DNA of 34,627 nucleotides from Amycolatopsis orientalis DSM 43388 (GTDB lineage Bacteria; Actinomycetota; Actinomycetes; Mycobacteriales; Pseudonocardiaceae), in contig NZ_ASXG01000186.1 in the NCBI RefSeq assembly GCF_000411975.1, positions 1 through 34,627 on the forward strand. Direction: 5' to 3'. The notes beneath the pieces are model-generated. The model did not search any database, was not told where the DNA came from, and worked only from the letters and a program-made list of their open reading frames with translations. Shown one piece after another: positions 31,727 to 34,627 of this stretch; the first letter of the stretch is position 1, and every line of letters starts with the position of its first letter. Position numbers and translations under genes: made by a program.

Positions 31727-32284
31727 TCACACCCCCGCGAGCAGCATGACCCCCATGCCCGCGCCCATCACGGCGCGGCACAGCGTGCGCGACGCGTGCC
31801 CCGGCACCGTCGTGCCGCGCGACCGCATCGCCACCACCCCGGAACGGATCGCGTCCACCGCGAAGTAGGCCGCCGCCGCGATCGCGACCGCCGGCCACGC
31901 CAGCCGGGTGTCCATTGTGGACATGGTGAGCCACGGCCCGTGCACCATCCCGCCGTGCGGCATCGCGGTGACCATGTACAGCATCGCCGCCGCCGAAAGC
32001 GCGTGGTGCGCGCAGCTGTGCCCCTCGGCCCGGCCGCGCCAGGCGGACCAGGCGAACCATCCCGAGGTCAGCACCAGCACCGCCTGCCAGCCCGCGGCCG
32101 GGATCGGGCCGCCGACCGGGGACAGCATCGCGACCATCGCCACCACCAGCAGCAGTTCGGCGAGATCGCCGTTGCGCACCCGGTGGCCGAGGCGCACGTA
32201 GTCGAGCTTCACCAGGCGCAGCACGCACGGCAGCGCCAGCGACGCGTACAGCGCGGTGAACAACCAGGCCAGCGGGACAGTCAC
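31727..32284 (-). CDS. DUF5134-type membrane protein
   Basis: The protein is 185 aa with five predicted membrane segments and short loops. The CAHHALSAAAMLYMVTAMPHGG region (about residues 91-112), rich in His and Met, is the recognisable block of actinobacterial DUF5134 proteins. Function is unknown; the His/Met cluster hints at metal or haem contact. It starts at ATG 32284. It is monocistronic on the minus strand, convergent with the riboflavin kinase gene, and has no visible link to sterols. Confidence 0.78.
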   Translation of the reverse strand: MTVPLAWLFTALYASLALPCVLRLVKLDYVRLGHRVRNGDLAELLLVVAMVAMLSPVGGPIPAAGWQAVLVLTSGWFAWSAWRGRAEGHSCAHHALSAAAMLYMVTAMPHGGMVHGPWLTMSTMDTRLAWPAVAIAAAAYFAVDAIRSGVVAMRSRGTTVPGHASRTLCRAVMGAGMGVMLLAGV

Positions 32285-32443
32285 CTCGGCACCTCGTTCC
32301 TCTGGACACGCAGCGTCACCCGGTCCTCACCACCGTGACACGCGACGGGCGCGGGACACCAGCCAGCAATGAGGTGATCCGCGTTGACCCACAAGGGCTA
32401 TGCGCGCATCGGCAAACCCAGGTCAGACCGCTACTCTTGGCGG

Positions 32444-33007
32444 ATGCGCCCGCTGAGATACTCCATCAACGTCACCCTGGACGGGTGCGTCGACCACCTC
32501 GCCGGCATCGCCCCGGACGAGGAACTGCACCAGTACTCGACCGAGATCATCGCGCGTGCCGACGCCCTCCTCTTCGGCCGGGTGATCTACGAAATGATGG
32601 AAGAGGCGTGGCGGGCCTCCGCCCAGCCCGTCGAGCGCCCGGACTGGATGGAACCGTTCGCCCGCACGATCGACGCGGCGAAGAAGTACGTCGTGTCCAG
32701 CAAGCTCGAAAGCGTCGACTGGAACGCCGAACTCGTGCGCGGCGACCTGCGGGAAGCGGTGCTGCGGCTCAAAGACCAGCCCGGCAAGGGGCTGTACACC
32801 GGCGGCGTGCGGCTCCCGCTCGCGCTGGCCTCGATGGGGTTGATCGACGAGTACGAGTTCGTGGTGCATCCCCGGATCGTGGGACACGGGCCGACGTTGT
32901 TCGCCGGGCTGCCGGAGCACCTCGACCTCACGCTCGTGGACCGGCGGGAGTTCACCTCCGGAGCGGTTTCGCTGCGTTACGTGCCGAAGACAGCTCAGCG
33001 AGCCTGA
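32444..33007 (+). CDS. RibD C-terminal/dihydrofolate reductase-fold protein
   Basis: The protein is 187 aa with the DHFR-like fold of the RibD C-terminal family. YSINVTLDGCVDH begins strand 1, DALLFGRVIYEMM follows, and GLYTGGVRLPLALASMGLID then HPRIVGHGPTLF are the NADPH-site and C-terminal motifs. Such stand-alone forms are NAD(P)H-dependent reductases of unknown substrate. ATG 32444 is preferred, with only GGCGG as a weak ribosome site. An in-frame upstream start at 32384 would add 20 residues unlike the family. Its 3' end overlaps ltp2 on the other strand by 13 bp. Confidence 0.82.
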   Translation: MRPLRYSINVTLDGCVDHLAGIAPDEELHQYSTEIIARADALLFGRVIYEMMEEAWRASAQPVERPDWMEPFARTIDAAKKYVVSSKLESVDWNAELVRGDLREAVLRLKDQPGKGLYTGGVRLPLALASMGLIDEYEFVVHPRIVGHGPTLFAGLPEHLDLTLVDRREFTSGAVSLRYVPKTAQRA

Positions 33008-34167
33008 GTCAACACCAGACCACTCGTCGGGACGCCGGTTCCCGCCGTCACCACCGCGGTGCCGGCGTTCGCGACCTGGTTCGCCGCCGTGCCGCGCAAC
33101 TGCCGGACCGCCTCCGCGATGCCGTTCATGCCGTGGATGTAGGCCTCGCCGAGCTGGCCGCCGTGCGGATTGAGCGGCAGCTTCCCGTCGAGGGTCAGCG
33201 TGTCGCCCGCGATGAAGTCCTTCGCCTCGCCGCGGCCGCAGAAACCCAGTTCCTCCAGCTGCATCAGCACGTACGGGGTGAAGTGGTCGTACAGCACCGC
33301 GACGTCCACATCGGACGGACCGATCCCGGACTGCGCCCACAGCTGCCGTCCGACCACGCCCATTTCCGGCAGCGCGGCGAGTTCGTCGCGGTAGTAGCTC
33401 GTCATCACGTACTGGTCCGGCCCGCTTCCCTGCGCTGCCGCCGAGACCACTACCGGCGCCTGCCGCAGGTCGCGCGCGCGTTCGAGACTGGTGATCACGA
33501 GCGCGACGCCGCCGTCGCTTTCCTGACAGCAATCGAGCAGGTGCAACGGTTCCGCGACCCAGCGCGAAGCCTGATGCTCCGCCAGCGTGATCGGCCGGCC
33601 GTGGAACCAGGCGTTCGGATTGGTCGCCGCGTGCGCCCGGTCGACGACCGCGATCTTGCCGAAATCCTCGCTGGTGGCTCCGTATTCGTGCAGATAACGC
33701 TGCGCGACCATGGCCACGGTCGCGGCGGGGGTCGCGATGCCCATCGGATAGTGGAACGCGTTGTCCACTCCGGACGTGTTCACCTGCTGCGCCGCGGCCG
33801 CCGACACCCGCCCGAACCGCATTCCGGACCGCTCGTTGAACGCCCGGTACGCCACCACGACGTCGGCGATCCCGCTGGCGACCGCCATCGCCGCCTGTTG
33901 CACGGTCGCCGCCGCCGCGCCGCCGCCGTAGTGCACCCGGCTGAAGAACGTCAGCTCCGGGATGCCCAGTTCGCGGGCCAGCGCGATTTCCGCGTTGCCG
34001 TCCATGGTGAACGACACCATGCCGTCCACATCGGACGGAGTCAGTCCGGCATCGGCCAGTGCGTGGCTGACGCATTCGGCAGCCAGCCGCAGCTCGCTGC
34101 GTCCGGAGTCCTTGGAGAACTCCGTCGCGCCGATCCCGGCGATGGCGGTGGTCCCGGTGAACGTCAT
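32995..34167 (-). CDS. ltp2: Steroid side-chain retro-aldolase Ltp2
   Basis: The protein is 390 aa with the thiolase fold but no catalytic thiolase cysteine. Tyr293 (VLYDHFTPY) and Tyr343 (EAYIHG) fall one residue from the two tyrosines known to be needed in Thermomonospora Ltp2. The protein closely matches M. tuberculosis Rv3540c. Ltp2 cleaves 17-hydroxy-3-oxo-4-pregnene-20-carboxyl-CoA to androstenedione and propionyl-CoA, in complex with the DUF35 domain of ChsH2. ATG 34167 overlaps the chsH1 stop (ATGA); no terminator is seen before the convergent RibD-C gene. Confidence 0.93.
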   Translation of the reverse strand: MTFTGTTAIAGIGATEFSKDSGRSELRLAAECVSHALADAGLTPSDVDGMVSFTMDGNAEIALARELGIPELTFFSRVHYGGGAAAATVQQAAMAVASGIADVVVAYRAFNERSGMRFGRVSAAAAQQVNTSGVDNAFHYPMGIATPAATVAMVAQRYLHEYGATSEDFGKIAVVDRAHAATNPNAWFHGRPITLAEHQASRWVAEPLHLLDCCQESDGGVALVITSLERARDLRQAPVVVSAAAQGSGPDQYVMTSYYRDELAALPEMGVVGRQLWAQSGIGPSDVDVAVLYDHFTPYVLMQLEELGFCGRGEAKDFIAGDTLTLDGKLPLNPHGGQLGEAYIHGMNGIAEAVRQLRGTAANQVANAGTAVVTAGTGVPTSGLVLTQAR

Positions 34168-34562
34168 GCGTCCTCCTCCGGCAGCGTCAGCGAAACCGTG
34201 CCGGTCACGTGCGCACCGAGACTGTCCACAGCGGACACTTCCAGCTCGACTTCCGCGCCGTCGCGAGCGGTGACCCGGCCGGTGAAAGTGAGCGTGTCCC
34301 CGGCGTAGCACGGCACGCCGAGCCGGATCTTGATCGAGCGGATGAGCGCCTCCGGACCGGCCCACTCGCTTACATATCGCTGCACAAGCCCGGTGTCAGT
34401 AAGGATATTGAGGAAAATATCCTTCGAACCGCGCGCGACGGCGGCGTCGCGGTCGTGGTGCACGTCCTGGAAATCTCGCGTCGCCAAGGCGGTGCTGATG
34501 ACGAACGTCGGCGTCGCCTCGAGCACCAGCGGCGGCAGTTCGGTCCCGACTGCGGCAGTCAT
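34164..34562 (-). CDS. chsH1: MaoC-like enoyl-CoA hydratase subunit ChsH1
   Basis: The protein is 132 aa, a single hot-dog domain. Asp30 and His35 in RDFQDVHHD have the spacing of the hydratase-2 dyad. GSKDIFLNILTDTGLVQRY is nearly identical to M. tuberculosis ChsH1 (Rv3541c, 129 aa) as I remember it. With ChsH2 it forms a heteromer that hydrates 3-oxo-4,17-pregnadiene-20-carboxyl-CoA, the step before Ltp2. Its ATG overlaps the stop of an upstream frame (ATGA), and its stop overlaps ltp2. Confidence 0.92.
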   Translation of the reverse strand: MTAAVGTELPPLVLEATPTFVISTALATRDFQDVHHDRDAAVARGSKDIFLNILTDTGLVQRYVSEWAGPEALIRSIKIRLGVPCYAGDTLTFTGRVTARDGAEVELEVSAVDSLGAHVTGTVSLTLPEEDA

Positions 34563-34627
34563 CGCGCCCTACCTTCATGACGTGCCGCCGGTCGTCCGGA
34601 ATGATCGGTGGGCGCGGGCGGGATCGG
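34559..34627 (-). CDS. chsH2: C-terminal end of an upstream gene, probably chsH2 (partial)
   Basis: A frame open from the window edge ends in TGA at 34559-34561, overlapping the chsH1 ATG exactly as in the chsH1/ltp2 junction. Only 22 residues are visible (PIPPAPTDHSGRPAARHEGR and two more). They are proline- and arginine-rich and not diagnostic. The name rests on the conserved order chsH2-chsH1-ltp2; ChsH2 would carry MaoC and DUF35 domains. Confidence 0.45.
   Translation of the reverse strand, partial: PIPPAPTDHSGRPAARHEGRAR

Noticed and set aside
32384..32437. TTGACC / TACTCT promoter before the RibD-C gene
   Set aside because: The two hexamers are about 42 bp apart, far from the 16-18 bp needed.
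32995..33007. Sequencing error or frameshift at the RibD-C/ltp2 junction
   Set aside because: Both proteins have normal lengths and natural ends; a 13-bp convergent overlap is unremarkable in compact genomes.

Overview
The window is high-GC actinobacterial DNA. It has GTG/ATG starts, tightly overlapping operons, and codon-biased open frames on both strands. The gene content and the stem-loop-rich intergenic style suggest Pseudonocardiaceae, probably Amycolatopsis or a near relative; this is inferred from style and gene families, not from a marker gene.

The main content is a cholesterol/sterol catabolic gene set of the KstR-regulon type, in four blocks. (1) 90-4903: an acyl-CoA ligase gene divergent from a DUF35-ltp4-ltp3 operon (orthologous in order and size to M. 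tuberculosis Rv3521-Rv3523). (2) 6824-9435: cyp125 and fadA5, divergent as in M. tuberculosis. (3) 20941-31147: hsaA-hsaD-hsaC-hsaB on the minus strand, preceded by a 3-ketosteroid dehydrogenase-like flavoprotein gene. Divergent from that gene is a plus-strand operon kstD-kshA-(small Cys-rich protein)-kshB-chsH3. (4) 32995-34627: ltp2-chsH1-(end of chsH2), running off the window edge. Five 14-bp palindromes matching or nearly matching the KstR pattern TnnAACnnGTTnnA lie at the expected promoters (1632, 8090, 8256, 24451, 26055).

Together these genes cover much of the pathway. CYP125 oxidises C26, FadA5 performs a side-chain thiolysis, and ChsH1/ChsH2 with Ltp2 remove the last propionyl unit. 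Ltp3/Ltp4 serve C24-branched sterols. KstD and KshAB open ring B, and HsaAB, HsaC and HsaD degrade ring A.

Between the steroid blocks lie apparently unrelated genes. 4900-6757 holds a YihY/BrkB membrane protein and a transglutaminase-like protein. 9826-20887 holds a VOC protein, a PNPOx-family protein, an alpha/beta hydrolase and an LtrA membrane protein. It continues with a DUF3311-sodium symporter-amidohydrolase operon, a fatty acid desaturase, a metallo-hydrolase of NAPE-PLD type, a PadR regulator with an FAD monooxygenase, and an Smr protein. 31175-33007 holds a stand-alone riboflavin kinase domain, a DUF5134 membrane protein and a RibD-C/DHFR-like reductase.

Non-coding structure is notable. 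There is a nine-copy, ~20-bp-period degenerate tandem repeat at 10511-10690. Two tandem palindromes lie in the padR/smr intergenic region. Long perfect stem-loops occur at 1-46, 16336-16428 and 20890-20937. Two convergent gene pairs share a CTAG stop-codon overlap. The most interesting candidates are the Cys-rich small protein translationally embedded between kshA and kshB, and a KstR operator that doubles as the last four codons and stop of the gene upstream of hsaA. I see no tRNA, rRNA, CRISPR or transposase genes.
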